Shown piece after piece: positions 52,120-64,000 of a DNA stretch of 64,000 bases. Origin of the DNA: Lethocerus indicus (lineage: Eukaryota; Arthropoda; Insecta; Hemiptera; Belostomatidae). The stretch covers positions 22,710,365 through 22,774,364 of the forward strand of contig JACDQD010000007.1 of NCBI GenBank assembly GCA_019843655.1, read 5' to 3'. The position numbers were made by a program, and so were the translations under genes. The notes below the pieces were generated by a model. It was not told the origin of the DNA. It did not search any database and saw only the letters and a program-made list of their open reading frames with translations. Every line of letters begins with the position of its first letter. The first letter of the stretch is position 1.

Positions 52120-53927
52120 CCAATTTTTGGTACATACTTACTACTAAAACTAGGGCTAGTCAATATTCCATGCCTATTCCATTTCCCAGTTTGTTTCAAT
52201 TACTCCGTCAAGTTTGATCACTTATGTCTGTTTCCACCTAAAAAAAAATTAGTTAGTCTGGACCAAAAAGTAACTTCCTAATTCCTATCACTTTATAACT
52301 TTACAAATATTGTAATCATACTAAATTAATTATATGGCGCGATATCGGTTAGTTAATTACTTGCAATTAATCATTCCGTCTGATTGATTCTATAGTTCAG
52401 TTGAAAGATAATTATTACGAGGGAGTTGCTAACGCTATCGAACGAGCAAAAACCTTCTCGTAGATCGGACCATTTTCTAATGGACAGCATATCACGTTAT
52501 TATCTTTGAATGAGAAATCCGACCTGACTTATTACATAATTCGTTACCCTAGCGGTTGGACTCGTCCTGAGTTGGAAGCGGAAGCTTTCAAATTGTATAT
52601 GTGTAAATGTCGGGTAGGATTTAGGGGTGTGGACCAGGAGATGGAACGAAAATAAGTTGTTTGGGATGAGAGTAGGGAATTTAACTTCAGAACAGTAAGA
52701 ACATCGAGAGCTTTATGTACCTGGTAACAGACCAAAGGCAGTGTGATTGGCATGAACCACATTTGATCGAAAGGATACGGCCTTTGTTGGAATTGTTTCA
52801 TTCAGTTCTTAGTAGGTAATTCCAAAAAGGTTTTCAAGCCAAACAGTACTTTCCATTCAGATCAATTATCTCAATTCCATGATTTTTTCGAAACTGTGAT
52901 TTCGAAACTTTTAAATTTGTAGGTTGATTTATCGTTCCCGGTGTAGGCCTTGCCCTTGAGCCTGTTTACTTATGACAGAGGACGGCCATCAAGTCGTAGT
53001 TGTCACTATCGCACTAAAAAACCTAGTACAGTAATTATAGTCACCGTAGCTCATGTATAACTCTGACCCCCATAGTTTCCACTCGACTTTTCCTTTTTTC
53101 ATCGCCTGTGGGCAAATATTTAGAAACAGAATTTTGGAATATTTAAAACAGTTTTTTCATTCGACTATAGGATCGGAAGCCATTTCAGTGGGGTATTAAT
53201 TCAGCAGTTATGAACTGATCAGTATGAACGCTCCTTCATTTTGAGTGGGACGCCCGAAAGAGAATTTTCGAAAAATCTCCCGTTTGTAGAAACGACCCAA
53301 ATAAAAGTATGTTTCGTGTTAATACATATTGATTCCCTGATTGCATATTGGGCCGCATTGCGTTTTTGAAACCTCGGGATTTAGTAGGGCACTGGGTAAT
53401 TCCACAAATTGAGGACAGCGATTTCAACTTACGCAGAATTTTCCACGTTTTCCTATGTTATACTGGTTTCAGCTTCATAACGCAGAACTGGTTATGCGAC
53501 GGAATTACGTATAAGAATTCATAACAATTACATTATATGCGATTATTTGTTTCGTGTTATCCAAACCTTCAGTTTGTTGTCATTATCGAGAATAGTGGTT
53601 GTACATGACCGAAGGGAGCCGTAGAACGACAGGCACGTAACGAAACCAAAGTTATATGTCCAGGGCCTAAAGTTGACCCAGACTTGGAACGAGGCCTAAA
53701 CCGGTATCGTCGCTATTGATTTTAGACTATTCCGTTTATACTTCCAACCCCCGGAACTTTAGTTCCACCCCGAGAATCGACCGTTGGGCTAAACTGCAAA
53801 TTGTATGACGTTAGTCCCCCGCCATCACTCGCTCATCACTTTACGGGAGCATGAATCATATTTAAATACGCGATTTTATCTGCTTTACGCCATCATATTT
53901 CCATGCATGGAATTATTTTATATTATT

Positions 53928-54090
53928 TTAATCTATAAAGATTACATAACAGTAGGTGTTTCGGTACAATGATTAATAGTAGGCAAAGGAAATGGAATCG
54001 CCAGTTGCTTAATCTATAAAGATTACATAACAGTAGGTGTTTCGGTACAATGATTAATAGTAGACAAAAGAAATGGAATCGCCAGTTGCT
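53928..54090. repeat. Tandem duplication, 81-bp unit x 2
   Basis: The unit beginning TTAATCTATAAAGATT at 53928 is repeated head to tail from 54009. The copies differ at only two sites, both G in the first and A in the second (GGCAAAGG versus GACAAAAG). Such closeness indicates a recent duplication. Each copy contains a TTACATAAC and an ATGATTAATAG motif, so binding sites were doubled as well. Confidence 0.95.
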
Positions 54091-56363
54091 TATTCACTTA
54101 TTGTTTATTTCCAACTTGGTAATTATCGGCAAGAGGAAGAAGAATTAATCACTTCAAATGCCCGTGTTATAAATAAATTAAAGTAATAAACTATATCCTT
54201 GGAAAATGAACAGCTTAATTACACGGAAGAGTTATTGATGTTGCGGTTTACAAATTGAAACCTGTCGACCTTCCGACGTTTCTAATTTTTACGTTTTAAT
54301 CAGAATATAAGTTTCGCTATGATTCTGCAAAGGCGTTAACCATTTTTCAACCTACAAATTTAGCGCTCAATGTAATTTTAATTAAAATATCATGAATTGA
54401 ATAGAACGCCTTGGCCAGTATCATTCGACAGCGAAAAGGCGCCAGTTATTTAAGCAAGCGTCTTATCACCACCGCCATTGTACTCCGGGTTTTAAGAGGG
54501 GATGCTGTCGAGATTGCTAAAGACAAGAAGGACTACTGAAGTTAACATTTAAGAGTATAACGTTCTTTCGAAATTCAGATTTATGGCTTATACCTTTTTC
54601 CCCCTTGCTCTCAATAAAAAGTTATTTTTTCCGGCCTGACTATCGAGCTCCCCATTCGTTTTCCCCACAGTTGCAGGATCTGTACTCAATCTCGGTTTAT
54701 GTAATTCTTGTTTTATTACAATTAGACATGGAGGCGTCCGTGTGTTATTGATCTAAGAGGTGGGGCCCCGTCCCCACCACCGCTCTTCAATTCCGACTCA
54801 ATATATAATAAATTGTCCGAAACAAAATTTGCATTTCGAATCTCCCGTCCGTCTGTCTCCCCCTTTATCATTTTATATATGCATTCGGATCGCCTTACAT
54901 TTCCTGTATATTGATCTTCAGTAAATTAACTCCGCAATCACGCCATCCTTACTAGGAGTTCTAGAGCCTCCCCCCCCATAAAAGAGGAGGTCCATACATA
55001 TAAAGTTTAGCTCCGTGAAAGTTCTATTTATGTATTTCTTTTGCGGTTATAACGTAAAATACTACTATATTATATATCTTTAATTTAGAAATGTTTTCAT
55101 CATGTGACAGTAACTTTCATTTCTGCAACGTTTCGGATCATGATACTCCGATCGTTTTCAGTCTCCACACACATTTGGTCCTAAGATTGCGTGTCTAAAG
55201 AAACTAAATCATTAAGTAAGTTACCAAGTGCAAGTAAATTATGAATTGTGCGACAGTTTTTTTATTCCCGGACACAGTGTTCTAGCACTGTGACCCTTCG
55301 AAGTAATCCGGATCTCCTGTTACGCATACTCTATTCCAAGATGAGGGCAGCCACAACTTTCTGCCCATATGGACTTCAGGTAATTAAATTGTCTCACCTT
55401 GTAATTCTCAGATTATACTTCTCTTATGTAGGTTATCGGTCTTCCCCAAGGTGTTGAGATTTTGTGCGTTTTTAAACACCGGCAATCAGCCGAATTGGGA
55501 ATACAATATGCGTCCTAATATATATTGTGCCTTAAAAAAATGGAAACGCAGCATGTCATCATTCGGAACTTGAATGCTAATTATTCGAATCATGCGTTTA
55601 TAAAAATTGCCTCACTCTCTTTTGAGGATCAACAACCTTGTCATCGAGGCTGCTTTCACTATTATAGGTTGGACAAATATTTACGAACGTGCTATTTCAA
55701 AGCATCGAGATCGAATTATTCTATACAGCATGGGTTCGCCATGTATACCGTCCACCTTTACCGATGTTACGACTTTAAGGGAGAATTTAGTTTAGGCTGT
55801 TCGGAGCACGGTTACTGAAACCCCACTTTTACGAAACAATACGTTATTCGATCCGAATAGTTTCACTATTTCGTAAATTCCTCACTAATTTACTAAGAGA
55901 ATGCTAGTAAATTGTTATTATTGTGAGGGTGGGGATTTATAGACGGTTTATGGCAGACGTTTCGAAACCTCAAGTACAAGACAAACAAATTCAATCCGGT
56001 ATTCCTTCTGGAGTTGGAAAGTGGCCTTACATTACTCGTAATAAAAAGAACTAATGCTAATTAAAATCAGAGAAAAGAGCATAACGGCCAAACTAGAAAA
56101 AATTAGATAATTTTGATCTATGTGACTATGTGACTGTAACGAATAAAAGATTTTATTATTAAAGGTATAAAATGAAATATACTGCATTTAATCTTATTAT
56201 AGATACACTCATTTTTAGTTTATAAATCGTATAAACGCATTTTTAAAATAATAAGGGGTGAAATTGAAAAGTGGACGGGTAAATTTGTGAGCGGTGGGCC
56301 CGTTACAACTGGCAACACTGATAGGAATATCGACTGATGGGTTGGCCGAGGTCCCGGCCGGTC

Positions 56364-56400
56364 TCAGTTGGCTGTCAGCCCTCGTAGGGTTTGCATCGTG
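56364..56400 (+). promoter_or_regulatory. Candidate acetyl-CoA synthetase core promoter (Inr/DPE-like)
   Basis: TCAGTT with its A at 56366 fits the arthropod initiator TCAKTY. About 28 bp further is GCATCGTG, a near match to the downstream promoter element. A second Inr-like TTTCAGTTA lies near 56472. There is no TATA box. Start site choice cannot be decided without transcript ends. Confidence 0.35.
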
Positions 56401-56406
56401 CATTAT

Positions 56407-56450
56407 ACACACACACTCTCTCTCCCTCTCTCTCTCTCTCTCTATCTCTC
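56407..56450 (+). repeat. Short (AC)n and (TC)n tract in 5' UTR
   Basis: A short AC run followed by a TC run with few interruptions, 70-115 bp upstream of the acetyl-CoA synthetase ATG. Pyrimidine-rich GAGA-type sites on the minus strand are common at insect promoters. Confidence 0.9.
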
Positions 56451-56522
56451 ACCGGCTGTCCGTATCGGTCATTTCAGTTAAACCGAATCCACCCCCAGAG
56501 TCAACCGCACGCTACAGCCGAG

Positions 56523-56827
56523 ATGAAGAAGATACTGTACGAGCCTTCGGCCGACGCCAAGAAGCGGGCCTACATCAAGACTATGGACGAGTACAGGGCG
56601 ATGCACAAGACTTCGATGGAGAAACCGGAAAAGTTCTGGGGCGAGATAGCCAAACAGTTCCACTGGGAGACGCCGGTTGCCGAGGGGAAATTTTTCAGCT
56701 ACAATTTCGACCCCAGGAACGGCCCCGTTAGCATCAAGTGGATGGAGGGAGCCACCACAAATATCTGCTACAATCTTCTCGACAGGAACGTCAGGCTGGG
56801 ACACGGAGACAAAATCGCATTTTACTG
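56523..56827 (+). CDS. ACSS2: Acetyl-CoA synthetase, first coding exon (partial gene)
   Basis: AMP-forming enzyme that makes acetyl-CoA from acetate, ATP and CoA in cytosol and nucleus, feeding lipid synthesis and histone acetylation. The exon encodes 101 codons plus two bases of the next, from the ATG at 56523 to a GTGAGT donor (GT at 56828-56829). Family hallmarks of the N-terminal ACAS domain are visible: an FWGEIAKQFHW block, FFSYNFDPRNG, and the signature IKWMEGATTNICYNLLDRNV followed by GDKIAFYW. There is no mitochondrial presequence, which favours the ACSS2/AcCoAS type over ACSS1. An upstream frame (56391 on) runs into the same phase but starts in the pyrimidine repeat, so the ATG at 56523 is preferred. 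All later exons with the AMP-binding core lie beyond the right edge. Confidence 0.93.
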
Positions 56828-59800
56828 GTGAGTTGTTCTCTCTCATATATTCTAGCCCAATCTTAAATTAACATTAATATTGTCAGGGCAAAGACGGCCC
56901 GTAGTCAGGTACAGAAGCTGATGCTTTAACTTCTACAATCTTCACCCCCTGTAACGACCTTAAGAAAACACAAATTTAAGAAATATTCTTAACAATTAAA
57001 ACGCGAATACATTAATAGTCAAACATTTATTTTTAATTAGAATTTTCTACAATGTTTTACTGCACTCCCATTCTCCCGCAACCTTATCAATGCTAATGTC
57101 ACTCTTCAAACACTAATGTCGCATTCTAATATATAGAATACGAATTCGAAATAATTTTTATTATTTTTCATTGATATATCACTGGCTGTCAAACAACTCT
57201 TTTTTGTATGTTTATTGTTCCCTCATTAATCACGGTTTGGAATCGTAATAATTGAACACTTTTTCTGCGTACTACATCTCCTGGATATATGTTAAGTACA
57301 GTTTCATATATATGTAATTTATCTATGTTCAGTCACCGATATATTGTTTAAGGGGGTGACTAACCATCCTAAGGGGGATGTTCCACTTGTCCCATCAGAT
57401 ATTTTGAAATACGTACATACTTTTAATGTAATTAAATAATATAAACACCACACGAATTGCTTCAGCGGCGAACAAGAATGTTTCTGTCGATGTTCAAGAG
57501 ATGGCGTTGATATAAATTGAATACTTGGGCAATATTGAATAAACAATTTTGAATAATTTCTCTACAGGAACTTTGGACTTGATAGTTTCCTCTTGTCATA
57601 CTAATCTTTTCGATAGGCTTTAAAATCTTTTTCATATTTCAAATGAAGGCTTGCTTGGTTTTCAGTAGTGTTGCCAATGTGTTATTTCTTTGTCTCATGA
57701 ATTAAGAAACAACGAGACCATCTCTAATTAAAACAATTCTTCGAGCCTAAAAGTAAAGAGGCTGTTTTAATACAGTTTTAGGGATTTAAAAAAACAGTTA
57801 ATATATTGTAGCTGCTTTGTAGACGGAGTTCTAACGTTTCGTAAAGGATCAGGAAGCTTTTTGTAGCTCTGGATACGGAGCATCGTAGCCACTTTTTGTA
57901 CCGGGTAGACTGTAAAGAACCGTGAAGACGTAGATGAACCGTGAACTATAAGATTATATACTTCTGTATATTGAGAATAAGAATTCTTGTGTGGCCGTTG
58001 AGGAACCGAAACCGGTCTAGCAGAACCGCGGCCGGAGGTAGAAAATCTGACTGGCGAACGTGTGCATTGCATGGTCATTTCTGTTAACTTTGCGATATAA
58101 TCTCGACCTCGTTAATTATAAAATTATGAAATGCTGTTTTGCACAATAGAAATGTAGGTACTTAAATTCTGCGTTCGTTTAATTTATAGGCAGTATTATG
58201 CATTCAGGCCACTATCGCAATGGTGCAGGCGTAAAAAAAAATTAAGAAATGTTTTTTAGAGACTGGATGCACGCGTAATTTCTTCGATAACTTGTTTTAT
58301 TGCTTCGGGTATTAAACGAAATAAATTTTATTGATTTTTTTAAATACTTTTTTGTCGAAATATTTGTAGAAAATTAAACTTTCCTCCATATCGCGTGCAT
58401 AACACATGCAGGTATAACAAGTTTTGGTATTAATTGACAATGTGACAACAATGTTTTAAGTTAAAAAATTGCAAAAGAGCCTCGAAAGACCTTTTAGCTG
58501 TGGACTTGATGTCATTCTAAAAACATCAGAGGCAAAAACCATTAAAGAGCTTAGTGAAACCAAGCGTTTCCTTCGACTTAACTTTCCTCAAGAAACTTTA
58601 CCTCTTTCCACAGAGCTGTAATAAATGCTGTTTTTCGTAAAAATCATTCATGATACTATTTTATTCTGAACTACCTTCATTAATTACGATAATATTATTT
58701 TTTTAATTGCCTTAAGTTACGTTTTGTACAATAAGAGGATGGCGCACACGCAACTCGTTAATAATAGAGAGTATTTTTATTGATTCTTGTAGTCAAACAA
58801 GGAAATTTTCAGTTAAACTTTCAATTTCGAAACAACGTGAAAAATTAGTATTTGTCAATGTAATTTATTTACTAAAATAATATTTACTAAAATATTTATT
58901 AAAATTAAATTAATTTTAGGCTATGTTTAATTTATTCAAAACGCGCCTAAACGGGACCATTGCGGGCTATATACTGTAGTAAGAGCGGCATACCGCTCGG
59001 TCACGTTGACCGCTGGCCCTGTGCCTCCAGTGGAATTTATATTGAAACTTATATTGACATATTCGAGGCCCGGCTTTATTGCATACTCGGCAATTTCATT
59101 TTGCTATTCCCGCCCTCAATATTAAACTCCGTATTGATTTCATCCGGGCAAAATGTCATTTCTCTTCTGCAGTTCATTTTTATCTCCCCTCAGGGAAACC
59201 GTCGAATGTCAGAAACTTTCTTTCTACTCAAATATTTAAAGCGCGCCGGGATTTAAGAAGTAAGGGAGAATTGTGGGGATGGACTTCGGGCAACATTTTT
59301 CAATCTTAATGGCTGACAGAATTTTCTTTCCTTAAACAGTTTGTTGGACCTCAAAACCTTAAAAGTTCCAACCTTAAAAGATGGACCGGTTTCGGTCTCT
59401 CGATCGATCGATTTATTGCTAAACTATCAAAATTGGGGCCAGCATAAAGGCCGCGAATTCGGTCTTATGCCAGTTCGATTTCAGCTTCTCACAATCCTCA
59501 GTAGCATCCCGCCAGAAATACAGTCAGGTCCGAGTGCAAGCAGATAATCAAACAATTTACAATAAACAAAATAAACAATTTCAAGAAGATTCGTCTATTA
59601 AATTGATCGTTTTAATTACTTCATAATCCGTCGGGGTTATATTTCGGGGGAAGTGAGCCGGAAGAATTAACCGGAAGCGGTGTTCTGTCCGAAATGGAGA
59701 GTCGAAAACCATTTGTACAGTTCATTGCATGTATAAATCATCAGTTCTTTGGGGGAAGGGGGCTGCGTTCTCAGACCTTTAAAACGACCATTTTAAATTC

Positions 59801-62800
59801 AAATTAAACCGTATACGCGTGTACGCAAGTGTGCTCATTGACATACATTGGGGAATATTGGATATGAAAGCATGCGTATTATTTCAATTATCGGGATAAG
59901 TAAATACAACATAGCGGGGTAGTCGGAGTCAAACGGTGTGCGAAATTCGGTTTTATAAATACTTTGTAATTATCTCTAATTCTGGAGCAGTATCTAATCT
60001 AATAGTATCTAATTTAAATCCACATTATTGCGACTTCTATAATTATATTTAATTCAAGTTATACTACAGTGAAGTACTTCACTCCAGTCATTACACAGTT
60101 AGTGTGATAGTGTACCTGTCCTTTGATTATGCGTTTAATGTAGCATAGTTAAATATATAACCGCGCCGGGCAACAAAAACCAACAATTGATTTGTGTTGT
60201 ATGTTACCCTTGCAATATAATTGTGATGTTGATTTGACTTTCCAAACTCAGTAGAACGTAATTGCAATAAGAGCTATGGGGGCCTTTTATTTTCTGACAA
60301 ATCTGATTAATGGTAGACTAAGTTGTTCCAATCTTTGATAGCTTTCGTTCGCAACGAAGGATCTGTCATCGTGCCGGACTAAATGATCGCTCCCTTATGG
60401 ATACGCGATCGTCCGAACTTTATCCGCAGCAATCTGGAAAGTTTTTAACTGCCGTTGGGGAAAAGTTCCACTCGTAATATAAAAGATGAGGGATGGCGGT
60501 CCGTTTATAGAATTGGGAAACGGAGCATGATTAAAAAAAAGTTTATATTCTGGGATATATTGTGATACGGGTTGCGTTTCTCCATTCCCACCTATTTGGA
60601 ATATTAGCATTCTTCCTTGCTTACGTTTAATTTATGAGCGGAGATAACTGTGGCGCTACATCAGGTGATTTTTAAGGTTTAGGAGTCTCCAGAATGTTTT
60701 TTAGGCTCATTGTTTTCAATTTATCAAAGTATCTACTCTACTGACCGTAATCCTATAATGGTGGTAAAAATCCTGAACCAGCGAGTGGAGATAAGACAGC
60801 ATCATCTGTCATGTTTAAGTTGTAATTGGCATTTACACCAGTCAATGCGCGCGTGCTTAATTTCGATTACTCCTTTCTTGTGCTGTTGGTTTTTTTTTGT
60901 CATTAGAGTAATTTTTGATGATTTGAAAACGCGTTTGTCCTGTCCAATTGTCTGCATGCGAGTAATATATTGCCGTTATATAAATAACCTTTAATATCAT
61001 TTAATCTTATGTAAGTTTTTATTTATTATAAAGGAATAATAATCATATATTATAATATATAATAATCATATATAATAATAATAAAGGGAATTATAAAGGA
61101 TTATTCGAAGTTTTGGCGTTATTTCGTTTGGATAAGACTGGCATATCGATTGTCTCACCAGAGTCGCTGTACATTCTTGTTATTCTGTATATATGTCCCG
61201 TTACTTTCACCGTCGTGTTATTTACGCCAGTTTGCATTTCGTCCTCACTCCTGTCCATTACATAATGGTCCAGGGGTAGTAGCGGAGGACAAGAAGATCA
61301 CGGCGAGGAATATACCACCAGGGTATTTCCTGGAATCGACTTATTCCATTTTATGAGTTTTATGGAGTTCGCTGGATAACCCAGTTGGAAATATTGGCGT
61401 CGATTATTTTACGCAACTGTGGCCGCACGAAATTAATAAGCGCGAGAGAAATGGAAAGGTCAATGAGGCACCATTCAATGCACGTTCGAGTCTCTGAGGA
61501 AGTTAATTCCGATTCACTCGTTTACGACTGGAAAGGGGCGTCAGTAGGCAGGAATAAGTTTTGTTCTGCGCTCGAATTTTGTCCGCATTTCTTCTCTGGA
61601 AAATAGGCGGCAGAACGGGGTTCTCGGTTAAGGAGGTTAGCCCCGGCCCGACACTCGGTTAAGCAGTCGCCTGCTGATTTGCAGTATGCAGATTGTGCCC
61701 GCGGCCTTACTGCTGTGTAATACACTCCTTTAGCACCTTCACTACGCCCCGTATTATCCCGGATACGAGAATATTACAAATATAATAATTGATTTATTTT
61801 TCGATCACTCTACTTTAATTCTTAGGGAAGACAATGTGCACAAATGATTTGACCTTTTTTTTTATAAATAAATTTACTAGTTTGTCAATTTTATGGGAAT
61901 TGTTTTCCTTATGTTCTGTTACAAGACGGCAGTTTGGTCTAATGCTAGACCAAAAATAGATTAATCTGTAGGGGAATGTATAATACTTACTAACGATAGT
62001 TTTTATATTCCAACCCTTCATGGGCCACCTAATAGCTACCTGGATTAGTTGTGTGCTGGATTGTTGATAAAATAAAATAAACAGGAACCACTGGAGCGGT
62101 TCAGCTAAAATGCATTTCCCTTCTATGTCACCTCAGATGCCTAGGAAGTGATAATTGGTTTGAGTAGACCTTGACATTCGCCGCTAGCATAGGCGCTGTC
62201 TTCTCCAGGAATGTCACTTACTCCGAGGGTAATCGCATTTATGGGAAGTACTTTCAATTTTTTTGCGGAACGTCAATCCACGTTAGTTCCATTCCTTGTT
62301 AGTTGCAAGTCGAAAAAATATGACTGGATAGAAATCACAGTCGAGCTTTTTTTGTAATCAATTTTTAAGAAGGAAAGCGCAAGCGGTTTTGTTTCAATTT
62401 TTCAAGAATTTAATTGAAAACTAGCCACTTAATGAAAATGGCAATCGTTCCTAATTGAACGTAGGGATTACAATAATCCAGATGTACATGCACGAAAAAC
62501 CGTGTTCTAAACATGTCAGTCAATTGAAGAACAATATGTAAATAACTGCATTAAGTGCTATTAAGTGGATGGGGACTAAATAATTGTAAATTGTCCGATT
62601 TGAATAGAGATGGGTGGCATGATAGGGCTCCACAATAACGTGTTATTTGTGCTCTTTTCCACGAAGTGCGTGAAACATTCCCCGCTCTACGGTGGTTTGT
62701 GAATGAATTGTTTTCAATAATGGCATCACCCGGATGAACATGCTAAATCAAAACCAATTCGTATATAAAATATATTCGTAATAAAAAATGATTACCTTTT

Positions 62801-64000
62801 CACCCAAATAATATTTTTGATAATAATAATAAATCAAAGTCCTGTTTGTTACAAGCTGGTTTTATCATAAATTGAACTACTGTTTAGGCTTTTTTTCTGA
62901 AATTTAATAGGCACGATAATGTCGTCAAATTGCAATGCATGAAATGACTACGAGTAGTTTGATGGGCAGATTCATCACTTAAAATATAATATATTAATTA
63001 ATCCTGTTATCAGTTTAAGTGCATAATACACTCGGGTGACGTATTACCCCTGTTATCTCTTATGTTAGTTCTCAGCGTGTACTAAATTATGGGGAAGGTG
63101 ATCATACGTGATCATTGTTGTTTCGGATTCCAAGCAGTTGTGAGAATCAGTAAAATATTACTGGACTTCCACTCGCGAAAATGCTTTATTTTTCTCAATT
63201 CTGTTATCGAAGAAAAATATTGCGGGCAAGCTGAGCTTTTGATGGACACGATTTAAATGCATCTAAATAGTGGACATTATGGGAGGCGAATTAAGCAAAT
63301 GAGCAAACGAGTTTTTATCTTGTAGTAAATCTCTGTCACTGTCTTTTCCCATTGATACTCATTGTCCTTTCAGGCCATTCATTGACTCCATTATATGAAT
63401 TCCCAGATTCAAATAGCTTTTTTTTTTAATATTGGACTAGGATAGACTTATACGTCGTATATTAACCATATAAGAATCTTACGTCCGATAATATTTGAAA
63501 ACTGATCTGAACTGATAAGGGGTCACTTGAGGAGAATTAATTATGTAATTGGTCGTATAAGTATCCGATTTTTTTCTCTTGTACTCGGAAATATAGTCGA
63601 GATGCCTAATAATTGGATTGTTGAAGACCACTCGTAGCCGGGGAGACTAGCGGAGGTCCCAATTGTATTCTGGTCCCGCGATTTCATAGCAATGTAGTGC
63701 TTTATAAGATTAGTTTCTAGCATTTTTACGACCATCAAGCAGTATACCCACATTATTATCGACTTAAAACCATTATAAATTATCACTCGTGCGTTAATCT
63801 CTTTTGGCCTGTCTTCGTTACACTTCATTCAACTGTCGATTTTTCTGTTTTACCTGATATACACAACATGCCATCTATTATTAATTCAATGTACGCGAAA
63901 TTCTCTTCCTCACTTCGCCGTAAATTCCTTGAAGGTCAGGGTGTTGTCGTCGGAGGGTTTTAGAGGGATGCCCTAGAGTGCATGAAAATCGGACAAGGAT
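56828..64000 (+). other. ACSS2: First intron of acetyl-CoA synthetase, at least 7.2 kb, CpG-rich
   Basis: No exon continuing the frame (expected to complete the split Trp codon and carry on with an E-G-N-E-P-like start) was found before the window ends. The intron holds CpG-rich blocks of mixed composition at about 58.95-59.55, 60.3-60.7 and 61.2-61.75 kb, and a perfect IR3 element at 58998-59012. Short open frames here lack splice support. It could also host a nested gene, but I saw none. Confidence 0.5.
58998..59012. promoter_or_regulatory. Perfect IR3 nuclear-receptor element
   Basis: CGGTCACGTTGACCG consists of GGTCA and TGACC half-sites separated by three bases, the classical estrogen-receptor/ERR-type inverted repeat. 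Insects have one ERR orthologue, which controls carbohydrate metabolism in flies. The site lies in CpG-rich intronic DNA. Binding is inference. Confidence 0.4.

Larger units (their letters stand above)
51262..56300. other. No gene seen; CpG-rich upstream flank of acetyl-CoA synthetase
   Basis: Non-coding DNA with ordinary CpG content, one (TA)n block and one tandem duplication. The segments 53.6-53.9 and 54.4-55.0 kb have enhancer-like mixed composition. Open frames at 55525-55818 and 55607-55795 overlap in different phases and lack splice or codon support. Confidence 0.4.

Noticed and set aside
56294..56731. 145-codon frame over the acetyl-CoA synthetase 5' end
   Set aside because: Different phase from the real exon and largely translates the AC/TC repeats.
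56478..56846. 122-codon minus-strand frame
   Set aside because: Antisense shadow of the acetyl-CoA synthetase exon.
1..64000. tRNA, rRNA, CRISPR or viral insertion
   Set aside because: Scanned by eye for TTCGA arm contexts, regular spaced repeats and polymerase or capsid-like frames; none was convincing.

Overview
The window is arthropod nuclear DNA, most likely insect: genes have many exons, GT-AG introns and long AT-rich introns with (AT)n microsatellites, and exon translations match well-known animal families. I cannot name the species. No bacterial operons, CRISPR arrays, tRNA or rRNA genes were seen.

Layout: (1) At 369-557, minus strand, there is one exon with good splice sites from a gene I do not recognise; its other exons are not visible. 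(2) From about 0.6 to 22.5 kb there is no supportable gene. The DNA is CpG-rich with no long microsatellites, and carries homeodomain-type AT motifs and two possible TATA/initiator pairs. It looks like a regulatory gene desert. (3) From about 22.6 to 48.4 kb there is a CpG-poor, microsatellite-rich block holding three housekeeping genes: importin-4 (minus, 19 coding exons), PRMT5 (plus, 12 coding exons, head to head with importin-4) and the mitochondrial glycine cleavage H protein GCSH (plus, 5 coding exons). All three were rebuilt exon by exon and the phases close, except for one missing base in importin-4 exon 16. (4) From about 48.4 to 64 kb the DNA is CpG-rich again. It holds the first coding exon of a cytosolic/nuclear acetyl-CoA synthetase (ACSS2/AcCoAS family) at 56523-56827, followed by more than 7 kb of its first intron.

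How the genes relate: importin-4 carries ribosomal proteins and histones into the nucleus. PRMT5 symmetrically dimethylates arginines on histones and Sm proteins. GCSH is the lipoyl carrier of mitochondrial glycine decarboxylation, which feeds one-carbon units toward S-adenosylmethionine, the PRMT5 methyl donor. Acetyl-CoA synthetase supplies acetyl-CoA for lipid synthesis and histone acetylation. These links are metabolic; nothing here shows co-regulation beyond the shared IPO4/PRMT5 divergent interval.

I found no convincing undescribed system. The best leads are the sharp CpG-depletion boundaries around the gene block (a possible footprint of gene-body methylation), the importin-4 frameshift, a 142-bp TTAA-flanked MITE behind PRMT5, a nuclear-receptor-like palindrome cluster in a GCSH intron, a perfect IR3 element in the acetyl-CoA synthetase intron, and the unidentified phase 0/0 exon at the left edge.
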